This document shows, in pieces, positions 10,580-19,536 of a stretch of 64,000 nt of DNA (the stretch's first letter is position 1; each line of letters begins with the position of its first letter). The stretch covers positions 5,518,001 to 5,582,000 of the forward strand of contig NZ_CP108677.1 of assembly GCF_035994945.1 (NCBI RefSeq), read 5' to 3'. The notes under the pieces are model-generated. The model was given only the letters and a program-made list of their open reading frames with translations, was not told the origin of the DNA and made no database searches. The DNA comes from Streptomyces sp. NBC_01216. GTDB lineage: Bacteria > Actinomycetota > Actinomycetes > Streptomycetales > Streptomycetaceae. The position numbers and the translations under genes are program-made.

Positions 10580-11646
10580 GGCAGATCCTCTTCGCGGGGG
10601 CCATCGGGCTCTTCCTGACCCTGATCGGCACCCCGCTGCTCATCAAGCTCCTGGCGCGCAAGGGGTACGGGCAGTTCATCCGCGACGACGGCCCGCGCGG
10701 CCACGCCGGCAAGAAGGGCACGCCCACCATGGGCGGCATCTCCTTCATCCTGGCCACGCTCATCGCGTACGCGCTGGCCAAGGTCATCACCGGCGAGTCC
10801 GTCTCCTACTCCGGCGTGCTGGTCCTCTTCCTGATGGCCGGCATGGGCCTGGTCGGCTTCCTCGACGACTACATCAAGATCGTCAAGCAGCGTTCGCTGG
10901 GCCTGCGGGCCAAGGCGAAGATGGCCGGCCAGCTGATCGTCGGCATCGCCTTCGCCGTGCTCTCGCTGCAGTTCGCCGACTTGCGCGGACTCACCCCGGC
11001 CTCTACCAAGCTCTCCTTCATCACCGACTTCGGCTGGGCCATCGGCCCGGTGCTGTTCGTGGTCTGGGCGCTGTTCATGATCCTCGCCATGTCCAACGGC
11101 GTGAACCTGACGGACGGTCTGGACGGCCTGGCCACCGGCGCGTCGGTGATGGTCTTCGGCGCCTACACCTTCATCGGGCTCTGGCAGTTCCAGGAATCCT
11201 GCGTCAATGCCACCACGCTCACCAACCCGAACGCCTGTTTCGAGGTCCGCGACCCCCTCGACCTCGCGGTCGTCGCCTCCGCGCTGATGGGCGCCTGCTT
11301 CGGCTTCCTGTGGTGGAACACCTCGCCCGCCAAGATCTTCATGGGGGACACCGGCTCGCTGGCCCTCGGCGGTGCGCTCGCCGGCCTCGCCATCTGCTCC
11401 CGTACGGAGCTGCTGCTCGCCCTGCTCGGCGGGCTCTTCGTGATGATCACGATGTCCGTGGTCATCCAGGTCGGCTCCTTCAAGATGACCGGCAAGCGGG
11501 TCTTCCGGATGGCTCCCCTCCAGCACCACTTCGAACTCAAGGGGTGGTCCGAGGTCCTGGTCGTCGTCCGGTTCTGGATCATCCAGGGCATGTGCGTGAT
11601 CGTGGGCCTGGGCCTCTTCTACGCGGGATGGGCAGCCGAGAAGTGA
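10576..11646 (+). CDS. mraY: phospho-MurNAc-pentapeptide transferase MraY
   Basis: 356 residues, a polytopic membrane enzyme with about ten hydrophobic segments. It transfers phospho-MurNAc-pentapeptide from UDP to undecaprenyl phosphate, forming lipid I on the inner face of the membrane. Signature stretches: KKGTPTMGGISF near residue 50, FLDDYIKI near 95, NGVNLTDGLDGLATG near 175 (with the Asp residues used for metal and catalysis) and MGDTGSLALGG near 256. It overlaps murF upstream and murD downstream by four bases each. Length matches the family. Confidence 0.97.
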   Translation: MRQILFAGAIGLFLTLIGTPLLIKLLARKGYGQFIRDDGPRGHAGKKGTPTMGGISFILATLIAYALAKVITGESVSYSGVLVLFLMAGMGLVGFLDDYIKIVKQRSLGLRAKAKMAGQLIVGIAFAVLSLQFADLRGLTPASTKLSFITDFGWAIGPVLFVVWALFMILAMSNGVNLTDGLDGLATGASVMVFGAYTFIGLWQFQESCVNATTLTNPNACFEVRDPLDLAVVASALMGACFGFLWWNTSPAKIFMGDTGSLALGGALAGLAICSRTELLLALLGGLFVMITMSVVIQVGSFKMTGKRVFRMAPLQHHFELKGWSEVLVVVRFWIIQGMCVIVGLGLFYAGWAAEK

Positions 11647-13085
11647 CCACGGATCAGCACGACGCCGACTGGCGGGGCAAGCGCGTCACCGTCGCCGGGC
11701 TGGGCGTCAGCGGCATTCCCGCCGCCCGCGTCCTGCACGGTCTCGGCGCGGTCGTGACCGTCGTCAACGACGGCGACGACGAGCGCTCCCGCGCTCAGGC
11801 GGCCGAACTGGAGGCGGCGGGCGTCACCGTGCGCCTCGGGGACGGGGCGACCCTGCCGGAAGGCACCGAGCTGATCGTCACCACGCCGGGCTGGCCGCCC
11901 GACAAGCCCCTCTTCACCGCCGCCGCCGAGGCTGGCGTCGCGATCTGGGGCGACGTCGAACTCGCCTGGCGCCTCCGCGGCCGGGGCGGTGCGGAACCGG
12001 CCCCCTGGCTCGCGGTCACCGGCACCAACGGCAAGACCACGACCGTCCGCATGCTCGCCTCCATCCTGGAGGCGGCCGGCCTGCGCACCGCCGCCGTCGG
12101 CAACATCGGCGTCTCGCTCCTGGACGCCGTCCTCGGCGAGGAGACGTACGACGTGCTCGCCGTCGAGCTCTCCAGCTACCAGCTCCACTGGGCGCCCTCG
12201 CTGCGTGCCCACTCGGCCGCCGTGCTCAACCTGGCGCCCGACCACCTCGACTGGCACGGCTCCATGGAGGCGTACGCCGCCGACAAGGGCCGGATCTACG
12301 AGGGCAACACCGTCGCCTGCGTCTACAACGTCGCCGACAAGGCCACCGAGGACCTGGTCCGGGAGGCCGACGTCGAGGAGGGCTGCCGGGCGATCGGCTT
12401 CACCCTGGGCACCCCCGGCCCCTCCCAGCTCGGTGTCGTCGACGACATCCTGGTCGACCGGGCGTTCGTCGCCGACCGGCAGAAGCAGGCGCAGGAGCTG
12501 GCCCAGACCGCGGACGTGACGCCCCCGGCCCCGCACAACATCGCCAACGCCCTCGCCGCCGCCGCCCTCGCCCGCGCCTTCGGCGTGGAGCCCCGGGCGG
12601 TCCGGGACGGACTGCGGGCCTTCCGGCCCGACCCGCACCGCATCGAACTGGTCGAGGAGATCGAGGGCGTCGTGTACGTCGACGACTCCAAGGCCACCAA
12701 CACCCACGCGGCCGAAGCCTCGTTGGCGTCCTACGACCCGATCGTGTGGATCGCCGGCGGCCTCGCCAAGGGGGCCACCTTCGACGAACTCGTCAGCCAC
12801 TCGGCGAAGCGGCTGCGGGCGGCCGTCCTGATCGGCGCGGACCGTGCCCTGATCCGCGAAGCCCTGGCACGACACGCCCCCGAGGTCCCGGTGGTGGACC
12901 TCGACCGGACCGACACTGGGGCGATGTCCGTGGCGGTCCGCGAGGCGGCCCGCCTCGCCCAGCCCGGTGACACGGTCCTGCTGGCCCCGGCCTGTGCCTC
13001 GATGGACATGTTCGCCAACTACAACAAGCGGGGCGAGGCGTTCGCGGAGGCCGTCCGCGCCCTCGCCACGACCGGGCACGCCTGA
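11643..13085 (+). CDS. murD: UDP-MurNAc-L-Ala:D-Glu ligase MurD
   Basis: 480 residues from GTG 11643, which overlaps the mraY stop (GTGA). An ATG 15 bases earlier is possible, and the frame stays open far upstream only as a shadow of mraY. The N-terminal domain contains VTVAGLGVSGIPAARVL, then the P-loop VTGTNGKTTTVRML near residue 125 and the Mur ligase C-terminal domain with VYVDDSKATN. The enzyme adds D-glutamate to UDP-MurNAc-L-Ala in the cytosol. It precedes ftsW by 55 bases. Confidence 0.95.
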   Translation: MTTDQHDADWRGKRVTVAGLGVSGIPAARVLHGLGAVVTVVNDGDDERSRAQAAELEAAGVTVRLGDGATLPEGTELIVTTPGWPPDKPLFTAAAEAGVAIWGDVELAWRLRGRGGAEPAPWLAVTGTNGKTTTVRMLASILEAAGLRTAAVGNIGVSLLDAVLGEETYDVLAVELSSYQLHWAPSLRAHSAAVLNLAPDHLDWHGSMEAYAADKGRIYEGNTVACVYNVADKATEDLVREADVEEGCRAIGFTLGTPGPSQLGVVDDILVDRAFVADRQKQAQELAQTADVTPPAPHNIANALAAAALARAFGVEPRAVRDGLRAFRPDPHRIELVEEIEGVVYVDDSKATNTHAAEASLASYDPIVWIAGGLAKGATFDELVSHSAKRLRAAVLIGADRALIREALARHAPEVPVVDLDRTDTGAMSVAVREAARLAQPGDTVLLAPACASMDMFANYNKRGEAFAEAVRALATTGHA

Positions 13086-13140
13086 CCTGACCCGCCGACA
13101 GGTCCGGCCGAGCCGGGCACGACTGGAGGGGACAGCGACC

Positions 13141-14481
13141 ATGCCGAGCAGAATCGTGGGGACCCGCAGGCCCCCCGCCGCACGCGGTGCGGGCCGGGCG
13201 CCCGCGCCGGCGCGGGGCCCGCGCACCGGCGGGGTACGGCGGACGTACGAGCGGGCCCGCCGTGCCTGGGACCGCCCGCTGACCGCGTACTACGTGATCT
13301 TCGGGGCCGGTCTGCTCATCACCACCCTCGGCCTGGTGATGGTCTATTCGGCGTCGATGATCACGGCGTTGCGCTACGACCTCGTCCCCTCGTACTTCTT
13401 CCGGAAGCAGTTCTTCGCCGCGGCCCTCGGCGCCGTGCTGCTGCTGGCGGCCTCCCGGATGCCGGTCAGACTGCACCGCGCCCTGGCCTATCCGATCCTC
13501 GTCGCGGCCGTCTTCCTGATGGTGCTGGTGCAGGTTCCGGGGATAGGGCGAGAGGTCGGCGGCAACCAGAACTGGATCTCGCTGGGCGGCCCCTTCATGC
13601 TGCAGCCCAGCGAGTTCGGCAAGCTGGCCCTGATCCTGTGGGGCGCCGACCTGCTGGCCCGCAAGCAGGACATGCGGCTGCTGACCCAGTGGAAGCACAT
13701 GCTCGTCCCGCTGGTCCCGGGCGCCTTCATGCTGCTCGGACTCATCATGCTGGGCGGCGACATGGGTACCGCGATCGTCCTGACCGCCATCCTCTTCGGC
13801 CTGTTGTGGACCGCGGGCGCCCCCACCCGGCTCTTCGTCGGCGTGCTCGCCTTCGCGGGCGGGATCGGCTTCCTGCTGATCAGGACCAGCCCGAACCGGC
13901 TGAAGCGGTTCGCCTGCATCGGCGCCACGGACCCCGGCGGGGAGGGTGCTCCCTGCCTGCAGGCCGCACACGGCATCTATGCTCTGGCCTCGGGCGGATG
14001 GTTCGGTTCCGGCCTCGGTGCAAGTGTGGAAAAATGGGGCCAACTACCTGAAGCGCACACCGACTTCATCTTCGCCGTCACCGGGGAGGAACTGGGGCTC
14101 GCGGGGACGCTGTCGGTGCTCGCCCTGTTCGCGGCTCTAGGCTATGCGGGTATCCGCGTGGCCGGACGCACGGAGGACCCCTTCGTGAGGTATGCCGCGG
14201 GAGGCGTGACCACGTGGATCACGGCGCAGGCCGTGATCAACATCGGTGCGGTGCTCGGTCTGCTGCCGATCGCCGGGGTCCCGCTCCCGCTGTTCTCCTA
14301 CGGGGGGTCGGCCCTGCTGCCGACCATGTTCGCCGTCGGGCTGCTGATCGCGTTCGCGCGACAGGAGCCCGCCGCGAAAGCGGCCTTGGCCCTGCGACGC
14401 CCTCACTGGGGCAAGCGGGCCGGGGGGAGATGGAAGTCGATGCGACGGCGCGTCAAGAAGCGTCCGTCCGGAGAGCGGTGA
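13141..14481 (+). CDS. ftsW: septal peptidoglycan glycosyltransferase FtsW
   Basis: 446 residues from ATG 13141, chosen for the GGAGGGG ribosome site at 13125-13131. A basic tail of about 45 residues precedes about ten membrane helices of the SEDS family. Signature sequences include GGNQNWISLGG, QPSEFGKLALI and, near the end, LPLFSYGGSALL. SEDS proteins polymerise glycan strands from lipid II and work with a class B PBP; here the partner is FtsI. A short basic C-terminal tail is cytosolic. The gene lies between murD and murG as in other streptomycetes. It could be confused with RodA, but the dcw position favours FtsW. Confidence 0.94.
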   Translation: MPSRIVGTRRPPAARGAGRAPAPARGPRTGGVRRTYERARRAWDRPLTAYYVIFGAGLLITTLGLVMVYSASMITALRYDLVPSYFFRKQFFAAALGAVLLLAASRMPVRLHRALAYPILVAAVFLMVLVQVPGIGREVGGNQNWISLGGPFMLQPSEFGKLALILWGADLLARKQDMRLLTQWKHMLVPLVPGAFMLLGLIMLGGDMGTAIVLTAILFGLLWTAGAPTRLFVGVLAFAGGIGFLLIRTSPNRLKRFACIGATDPGGEGAPCLQAAHGIYALASGGWFGSGLGASVEKWGQLPEAHTDFIFAVTGEELGLAGTLSVLALFAALGYAGIRVAGRTEDPFVRYAAGGVTTWITAQAVINIGAVLGLLPIAGVPLPLFSYGGSALLPTMFAVGLLIAFARQEPAAKAALALRRPHWGKRAGGRWKSMRRRVKKRPSGER

Positions 14482-14487
14482 ATTTCG

Positions 14488-15582
14488 GTGCATGTCGTAC
14501 TCGCCGGCGGGGGGACCGCCGGCCACATCGAGCCGGCGCTCGCCCTCGCGGACGCCCTGCGCAGGCAGGACCCGAGCGTGGGGATCACGGCGCTCGGCAC
14601 GGAGAAGGGTCTGGAGACCCGTCTCGTGCCCGAGCGGGGCTACGAGCTGGCCCTCATCCCCGCCGTCCCGCTGCCGCGCAAGCCCACCCCCGAGCTGATC
14701 ACGGTTCCCGGGCGGCTGCGGGGCACCATCAAGGCGGCCGAGCAGATCCTGGAGCGCACCAAGGCGGACTGCGTGGTCGGCTTCGGCGGCTACGTGGCAC
14801 TGCCCGGCTACCTCGCCGCCAAGCGGCTCGGTGTTCCGATCGTGGTCCACGAGGCCAACGCCCGTCCGGGCCTGGCCAACAAGATCGGTTCGCGGTACGC
14901 GGCCGGGGTCGGCGTCGCCACCCCGGACTCCAAGCTCCGCAACGCCCGCTACATCGGCATCCCGCTGCGCCACACCATCGCCACGCTGGACCGCGCCCGG
15001 GTCCGCCCCGAGGCGCGCGCCGCGTTCGGCCTCGACCCGAACCTGCCGACCCTGCTGGTGTCCGGCGGATCGCAGGGCGCCCGGCGGCTCAACGAGGTCG
15101 TCCAGCAGATCGCCCCGGTGCTCCAGCGCTCGGGCATCCAGATCCTGCACGCGGTCGGCCCGAAGAACGAAGTGCCGCGCGTCGACAACATGCCGGGAAT
15201 GCCGCCGTACGTACCGGTACCGTACGTGGACCGGATGGATCTCGCGTACGCCGCGGCGGACATGATGCTCTGCCGCGCCGGCGCCATGACCGTCGCCGAG
15301 CTGTCCGCCGTCGGGCTCCCGGCCGCCTACGTCCCGCTGCCCATCGGCAACGGCGAACAGCGGCTCAACGCCCAGCCGGTGGTCAAGGCGGGCGGCGGCC
15401 TGCTGGTCGACGACGCGGAGCTGACGCCGCAGTGGGTGCAGGGCAACGTCCTGCCCGTCCTCGCCGATCCGCACCGGTTGTACGAGATGTCCCGCGCAGC
15501 CTCCGAGTTCGGCCGCCGGGACGCCGACGACCTGCTCGTCGGCATGGTGTACGAGGCGATCGCCGCCCACCGGCAGGGGTAG
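14488..15582 (+). CDS. murG: lipid II synthase MurG
   Basis: 364 residues from GTG 14488, seven bases after the ftsW stop; GGAGAG lies about 12 bases upstream. The N-terminal glycine loop GGGTAGHIEPALALADAL and the second loop VSGGSQGARRLNEVV (about residues 190-205) mark a GT28/GT-B glycosyltransferase. MurG transfers GlcNAc from UDP-GlcNAc to lipid I at the inner membrane face, giving lipid II, the substrate of FtsW and other polymerases. The length is normal. Confidence 0.96.
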   Translation: MHVVLAGGGTAGHIEPALALADALRRQDPSVGITALGTEKGLETRLVPERGYELALIPAVPLPRKPTPELITVPGRLRGTIKAAEQILERTKADCVVGFGGYVALPGYLAAKRLGVPIVVHEANARPGLANKIGSRYAAGVGVATPDSKLRNARYIGIPLRHTIATLDRARVRPEARAAFGLDPNLPTLLVSGGSQGARRLNEVVQQIAPVLQRSGIQILHAVGPKNEVPRVDNMPGMPPYVPVPYVDRMDLAYAAADMMLCRAGAMTVAELSAVGLPAAYVPLPIGNGEQRLNAQPVVKAGGGLLVDDAELTPQWVQGNVLPVLADPHRLYEMSRAASEFGRRDADDLLVGMVYEAIAAHRQG

Positions 15583-15610
15583 GGCGGCGACGGAAGGCAG
15601 GAGACGCCAG

Positions 15611-16423
15611 GTGGCAGCCGGACCGACGACAGCCGAGAAGAGCGGCGCGAGCAGGCCGAACGGGTCGTCGGACCGGTCGCCCCGGGGGGGCGACGGGGAG
15701 GCCCGTGAGGGACGTTTCCGGGTCCCCGGCCCGCGACCGCTGCTGATCTGTTCGGCGCTGATCCTGCTCGTGGCGAGCGGGATCTGGGCGCTCTACGGCT
15801 CCTCGTGGTTCCGGGTCGAGCGGGTGACCACCTCCGGCACGCGGGTCCTGACTCCGCGCGAGGTGGAGGAGGTCGCCGCCGTGCCGATGGGTGCCCCGCT
15901 CGTCTCCGTCGACACCGACGCGATCGAGGCACGGCTCGCCGAGAGACTGCCCCGCGTCGACACCGTCGACGTCGTCCGTTCCTGGCCGCACGGAATCGGC
16001 CTCAGGGTGACGGAACGGAAGCCCGTCCTGCTGCTGGAGAAGGGCAGGCGGTTCGTCGAAGTGGACTCCGCCGGAACGCGGTTCGCCACCGTCGACCGGG
16101 CGCCGCGCGGCGTGCCGAAGCTCGTGCTGGACGCGTCCGCCTCGCCGAGTCTCCGGCGCTTCGACACGGACCGCCTGCTGGCCGAGGCGGTGGTCGTCGC
16201 GGGCGAACTCCCCAAGAAAGTCGCCGTGGACACTCGTGTCGTGCGCGTCACCTCGTACGACTCCATCACTCTGGAGCTCAGCGGGGGCCGTACGGTCTTC
16301 TGGGGAAGCGGCGAGGACGGCGAGGTCAAAGCTCGCGTACTGTCCGCTTTGATGAAAGCAACCCCCAAAGCGGGGCACTTCGATGTAAGTGCCCCCACGG
16401 CACCTGCCGCGACGGGTAGTTGA
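15611..16423 (+). CDS. ftsQ: cell division protein FtsQ
   Basis: 270 residues from GTG 15611, with AGGAG upstream. A polar N-terminal tail of about 40 residues leads to one membrane helix (about 43-63, LLICSALILLVASGIWALYG) and an extracellular POTRA domain starting FRVERVTTSGTRVLTPREVEEVA. The FtsQ domain follows. FtsQ links FtsL/DivIC to the divisome. It sits directly before ftsZ, separated by a long leader, which suggests ftsZ is also transcribed independently. A hairpin starts 12 bases after its stop. Confidence 0.93.
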   Translation: MAAGPTTAEKSGASRPNGSSDRSPRGGDGEAREGRFRVPGPRPLLICSALILLVASGIWALYGSSWFRVERVTTSGTRVLTPREVEEVAAVPMGAPLVSVDTDAIEARLAERLPRVDTVDVVRSWPHGIGLRVTERKPVLLLEKGRRFVEVDSAGTRFATVDRAPRGVPKLVLDASASPSLRRFDTDRLLAEAVVVAGELPKKVAVDTRVVRVTSYDSITLELSGGRTVFWGSGEDGEVKARVLSALMKATPKAGHFDVSAPTAPAATGS

Positions 16424-16434
16424 CGTCCATCGCT

Positions 16435-16460
16435 GCTGGCCAGGACCCTGGTTGGCCAGC
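16435..16460 (+). terminator. hairpin after ftsQ
   Basis: Perfect 8-base arms (GCTGGCCA and TGGCCAGC) with a 10-base loop lie 12 bases after the ftsQ stop. There is no T-run, so it may attenuate rather than end readthrough into ftsZ. A TTGGCC hexamer inside it, 19 bases before TAGGGT (16477-16482), could also be part of an upstream ftsZ promoter. Confidence 0.4.
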
Positions 16461-16506
16461 GCTACGGGTGATCACATAGGGTGAAAAGAAAAACGGGAGG
16501 TTCGGC

Positions 16507-16581
16507 GTGTTCGTTGAACGTGCGCCACTTGTCGACTTAGTGTCCTGTTCGGAAGAGTCCAGCGAACAGAGACACTGGTAA
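16507..16581 (+). CDS. candidate 24-residue leader ORF in the ftsZ upstream region
   Basis: GTG 16507 is preceded by GGGAGG at 16496-16501 with five bases between, a good ribosome site. The frame reads 24 codons and stops at TAA 16579-16581. Its eleventh codon is TTA, the rare leucine codon that in streptomycetes depends on the bldA tRNA. No similarity is recognised. The ORF would be translated only from transcripts starting upstream of it; the promoter at 16514-16543 starts inside it. It could be chance, and no coding bias can be judged at this length. Confidence 0.3.
   Translation: MFVERAPLVDLVSCSEESSEQRHW
16514..16543 (+). promoter_or_regulatory. candidate ftsZ promoter
   Basis: TTGAAC at 16514-16519, an 18-base spacer and TAGTGT at 16538-16543 match the vegetative promoter pattern. 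Transcription would begin near 16550, about 155 bases before ftsZ. The -10 element lies inside the left arm of the dyad at 16539-16576. Multiple promoters, one developmentally induced, are known for ftsZ in studied Streptomyces; which of those this matches is not determined. Confidence 0.5.
16539..16576. promoter_or_regulatory. GACAC-containing dyad in ftsZ leader
   Basis: Arms AGTGTCCTGTTCG (16539-16551) and CGAACAG-A-GACACT (16563-16576) are complementary over 13 base pairs with one bulged A and an 11-base loop. Each arm carries GACAC in opposite orientation. GACAC is the core recognised by the sporulation regulator WhiA, and ftsZ is among its reported targets in Streptomyces. The dyad covers the -10 of the preceding promoter. 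It could act as a protein site or as an RNA hairpin. Confidence 0.5.
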
Positions 16582-16604
16582 CCCTAAACTTGAACGTTAG
16601 GGTT
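16580..16604. promoter_or_regulatory. AACCCTAA/TTAGGGTT palindrome before ftsZ
   Basis: Perfect 8-base arms, AACCCTAA at 16580-16587 and TTAGGGTT at 16597-16604, are separated by nine bases. The AT content of the arms is unusual for this genome. A TAGGGT hexamer (16598-16603) inside it could be another -10 element. It lies 100 bases upstream of the ftsZ start. The binding partner is unknown. Confidence 0.45.
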
Positions 16605-16703
16605 TGGGTCGGCGTTTCGGACCGTCCCAATCGGCATCCGTCGTCGCGGCGCGACTACCAGCGCGTAGCGACGGCACGTAACTCGAGGCGAGAGGCCTTC
16701 GAC

Positions 16704-17918
16704 GTGGCAGCACCGCAGAACTACCTCGCAGTCATCAAGGTCATCGGTGTCGGCGGCGGTGGTGTCAATGCCATCAACCGAATGATCGAGGTCGGTCTCA
16801 AGGGCGTCGAGTTCATCGCCATCAACACGGACGCGCAAGCGCTGTTGATGAGCGACGCCGACGTCAAGCTCGACGTCGGTCGTGAACTCACCCGCGGCCT
16901 CGGGGCCGGGGCCAACCCGGCTGTCGGTCGCAAGGCGGCAGAGGACCACCGTGAGGAGATCGAGGAGGTCCTCAAGGGGGCCGACATGGTCTTCGTCACC
17001 GCCGGCGAGGGTGGCGGCACCGGCACCGGCGGCGCTCCCGTCGTGGCCAACATCGCGCGTTCGCTCGGCGCCCTGACGATCGGTGTGGTCACCCGGCCGT
17101 TCACCTTCGAAGGCCGCCGTCGCGCCAACCAGGCGGAGGACGGCATCGCCGAGCTCCGCGAAGAGGTCGACACCCTCATCGTCATCCCGAACGACCGACT
17201 CCTGTCGATTTCGGACCGCCAGGTCTCCGTGCTCGACGCCTTCAAGTCGGCCGACCAGGTGCTGCTGAGCGGTGTGCAGGGCATCACCGACCTCATCACC
17301 ACCCCCGGCCTCATCAACCTCGACTTCGCCGACGTCAAGTCGGTCATGTCCGAGGCCGGTTCCGCCCTCATGGGCATCGGCTCGGCCCGCGGCGACGACC
17401 GCGCGGTGGCCGCCGCCGAGATGGCGATCTCCTCGCCGCTCCTCGAGGCGTCCATCGACGGCGCCCGCGGCGTGCTGCTCTCCATCTCCGGCGGCTCGGA
17501 CCTCGGCCTCTTCGAGATCAACGAGGCCGCCCAGCTGGTGAGCGAGGCCGCCCACCCCGAGGCCAACATCATCTTCGGCGCCGTCATCGACGACGCCCTG
17601 GGAGACGAGGTACGGGTCACGGTCATCGCGGCCGGCTTCGACGGCGGTCAGCCGCCGGCCCGCCGGGACAACGTCCTCGGTTCGTCCTCGGCCAAGCGTG
17701 AGGAGCCGGCACCGGCACCCCGCGCCACCGAGTCCCCCCGCCCCCTGGGCGGACTGGGCACCGTCACCCCGCGTGAGGAGCCGGCCGCCCCGGCCGAGCC
17801 CGCCCCGGCGCTCAACGAGACCCCGGTCCAGCCGCCCGTCCCACCGGCGGTGCCCTCGGCCCGCCCGTACCCGGACACCCAGGCGGAAGAGCTGGACGTC
17901 CCGGACTTCCTGAAGTGA
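16704..17918 (+). CDS. ftsZ: cell division GTPase FtsZ
   Basis: 404 residues from GTG 16704 ([20 protein letters not shown]), which has GAGAGG upstream; the frame is open to 16590 but without a better site. The tubulin signature GGGTGTGG is at about residues 103-110, and the GTPase and C-terminal domains are complete to about residue 320. A Pro/Ala-rich linker then leads to the conserved end tail [10 protein letters not shown], which contacts membrane tethers such as SepF. FtsZ polymerises into Z-rings, and into ladders during streptomycete sporulation. The 280-base leader carries its own promoters and dyads, so expression is probably independent of ftsQ in part. Confidence 0.98.
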   Translation: MAAPQNYLAVIKVIGVGGGGVNAINRMIEVGLKGVEFIAINTDAQALLMSDADVKLDVGRELTRGLGAGANPAVGRKAAEDHREEIEEVLKGADMVFVTAGEGGGTGTGGAPVVANIARSLGALTIGVVTRPFTFEGRRRANQAEDGIAELREEVDTLIVIPNDRLLSISDRQVSVLDAFKSADQVLLSGVQGITDLITTPGLINLDFADVKSVMSEAGSALMGIGSARGDDRAVAAAEMAISSPLLEASIDGARGVLLSISGGSDLGLFEINEAAQLVSEAAHPEANIIFGAVIDDALGDEVRVTVIAAGFDGGQPPARRDNVLGSSSAKREEPAPAPRATESPRPLGGLGTVTPREEPAAPAEPAPALNETPVQPPVPPAVPSARPYPDTQAEELDVPDFLK

Positions 17919-17928
17919 CCCTGCGCAC

Positions 17929-18660
17929 GTGATAGGGCAGCACGACCACGCGAACGGCGCGCACTTCGCCTTCACCGACCGGTGGGGCGGGGTGAGCGCC
18001 GTTCCGTACGAGGAGCTCAACCTCGGCGGCGCGGTGGGGGACGACCCCGCGGCCGTCCTGGCCAACCGGGCGCGTGCTGCCGCGGTGCTGGGCCTCGACC
18101 CGGCGCTGGTGGTGTGGATGAACCAGGTCCACGGGCCCGATGTCGCGGTGGTCGACGGCCCCTGGGCCGCGGACCGCGAGATCCCGTCGGTGGACGCGCT
18201 CGTCACCGCCCGGCGCGGACTGGCGCTCGCGGTCCTCACCGCCGACTGCACCCCGGTGCTGCTCGCCGACCCCGTCGCCGGGGTGGTGGCCGCGGCCCAC
18301 GCCGGGCGGCCCGGCATGGTGGCGGGTGTCGTCCCGGCCGCCGTCCGGGCGATGGTCGCACTCGGCGCCGATCCCGCCCGTATCACCGCCCGCACCGGCC
18401 CCGCCGTGTGCGGTCGCTGCTACGAGGTGCCGGAGGTGATGCGCGCCGAGGTCGCCGGGATCGAACCGGCCGCCCGCGCGGAGACCTCCTGGGGAACCCC
18501 GGCCGTCGACGTCACCGCCGGAGTGCACGCGCAGCTCGCCCGGCTCGGGGTCGTGGACCGGAGGGCCAGCGCGGTCTGCACCCGTGAGTCGGGTGACCAC
18601 TACTCGTACCGTCGCGATCGCACCACGGGGCGACTCGCGGGATATGTCTGGTTGGACTGA
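17929..18660 (+). CDS. pgeF: peptidoglycan editing factor PgeF (YfiH/YlmD, laccase-domain)
   Basis: 243 residues from GTG 17929, ten bases after the ftsZ stop. The Cu-oxidase_4/YfiH fold is shown by MNQVHG, VLTADCTPVLLAD, AAAHAGRPG (family version AAHAGWRG) and GPAVCGRCYEV. The E. coli homologue removes mis-incorporated L-Ser-containing muropeptide precursors; polyphenol oxidase and purine nucleoside activities have also been reported for the family. Location directly after ftsZ fits a cell-wall quality role. The gene is near-coupled to ftsZ and is followed by the PLP-binding protein gene, the usual actinobacterial order. Confidence 0.85.
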   Translation: MIGQHDHANGAHFAFTDRWGGVSAVPYEELNLGGAVGDDPAAVLANRARAAAVLGLDPALVVWMNQVHGPDVAVVDGPWAADREIPSVDALVTARRGLALAVLTADCTPVLLADPVAGVVAAAHAGRPGMVAGVVPAAVRAMVALGADPARITARTGPAVCGRCYEVPEVMRAEVAGIEPAARAETSWGTPAVDVTAGVHAQLARLGVVDRRASAVCTRESGDHYSYRRDRTTGRLAGYVWLD

Positions 18661-18667
18661 GAGAGAC

Positions 18668-19396
18668 ATGACGGGCATGACGGGCCGGAAGGCCGAACTC
18701 GCCGAGAACCTCGCGCGGGTGGAGCGGCGGATCGCCGCCGCCTGCGCGGCGGCCGGTCGCGCGCGGGAGGAGGTGACCCTCATCGTGGTCACCAAGACCT
18801 ACCCCGCGAGCGATGTCCGGTCGCTCCACGAACTCGGCGTTCGCGATGTCGCCGAGAACCGCGACCAGGACGCCGCCCCGAAGGCCGCCGCCTGCGCGGA
18901 TCTGGACCTCCGTTGGCACTTCGTCGGTCAGTTGCAGACCAACAAGGTCCGTTCTGTGATGAGTTATGCGGATGTCGTGCAGTCGGTCGACCGGTTGAGG
19001 CTCGTCACGGCGCTGTCGTCGGCGGCGGAGAAGTCGGGTCGCGAACTGGGCTGCCTGGTGCAGGTCGCCCTCGACGCCGAGTCGGGCGCGCGGGGGGACC
19101 GGGGTGGTGTGGCGCCGGACGGCATCGAGGAGTTGGCGGCCGCGGTGGCGGCGGCGCCCGGACTTCGACTCGACGGACTGATGACCGTGGCCCCGCTCGC
19201 CGGCCCTTACGCGGGCCGTCGACGAGCGGCTTTCGAGCGGCTCATGGATTTGTCGACTGCCCTGCGCACGACCCGTCCGGCTGCGAACATGGTGTCGGCA
19301 GGAATGAGTGCGGACCTCGAGGACGCGGTGGCGGCCGGAGCGACACATGTGCGCGTCGGTACGGCGGTACTGGGTGTCCGCCGCGGGCTCGGGTAA
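18668..19396 (+). CDS. YggS-family pyridoxal phosphate homeostasis protein
   Basis: 242 residues from ATG 18668; a second ATG at 18677 is also possible, and GAGAG lies just upstream. The family signature around the PLP lysine is [13 protein letters not shown] (Lys near residue 39). [26 protein letters not shown] and [24 protein letters not shown] complete the alanine-racemase-like TIM barrel. These proteins bind PLP without a known catalytic reaction and help control PLP and amino-acid balance. It is part of the conserved set between ftsZ and sepF. The protein normally has QE in the GENRVQE motif; here it reads AENRDQD. Confidence 0.9.
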   Translation: MTGMTGRKAELAENLARVERRIAAACAAAGRAREEVTLIVVTKTYPASDVRSLHELGVRDVAENRDQDAAPKAAACADLDLRWHFVGQLQTNKVRSVMSYADVVQSVDRLRLVTALSSAAEKSGRELGCLVQVALDAESGARGDRGGVAPDGIEELAAAVAAAPGLRLDGLMTVAPLAGPYAGRRRAAFERLMDLSTALRTTRPAANMVSAGMSADLEDAVAAGATHVRVGTAVLGVRRGLG

Positions 19397-19536
19397 CGTC
19401 GCCAAGCAAGTCGGACCACAGCAGAAAATATGGTCATTCCCGCCACGGGGCGGGCAGGCCCCGTGGATCGCGGGCACTTGGTGACACTGCGGCCCTTGGG
19501 CAAGGGCGATCCACCACAGAGCGGAGGACTCAGAGA

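Noticed and set aside
16443..16482. TTGGCC with 19-base spacer and TAGGGT as a firm ftsZ promoter
   Set aside because: The spacer is long and the -35 lies within a hairpin; kept only as a possibility in the hairpin entry.
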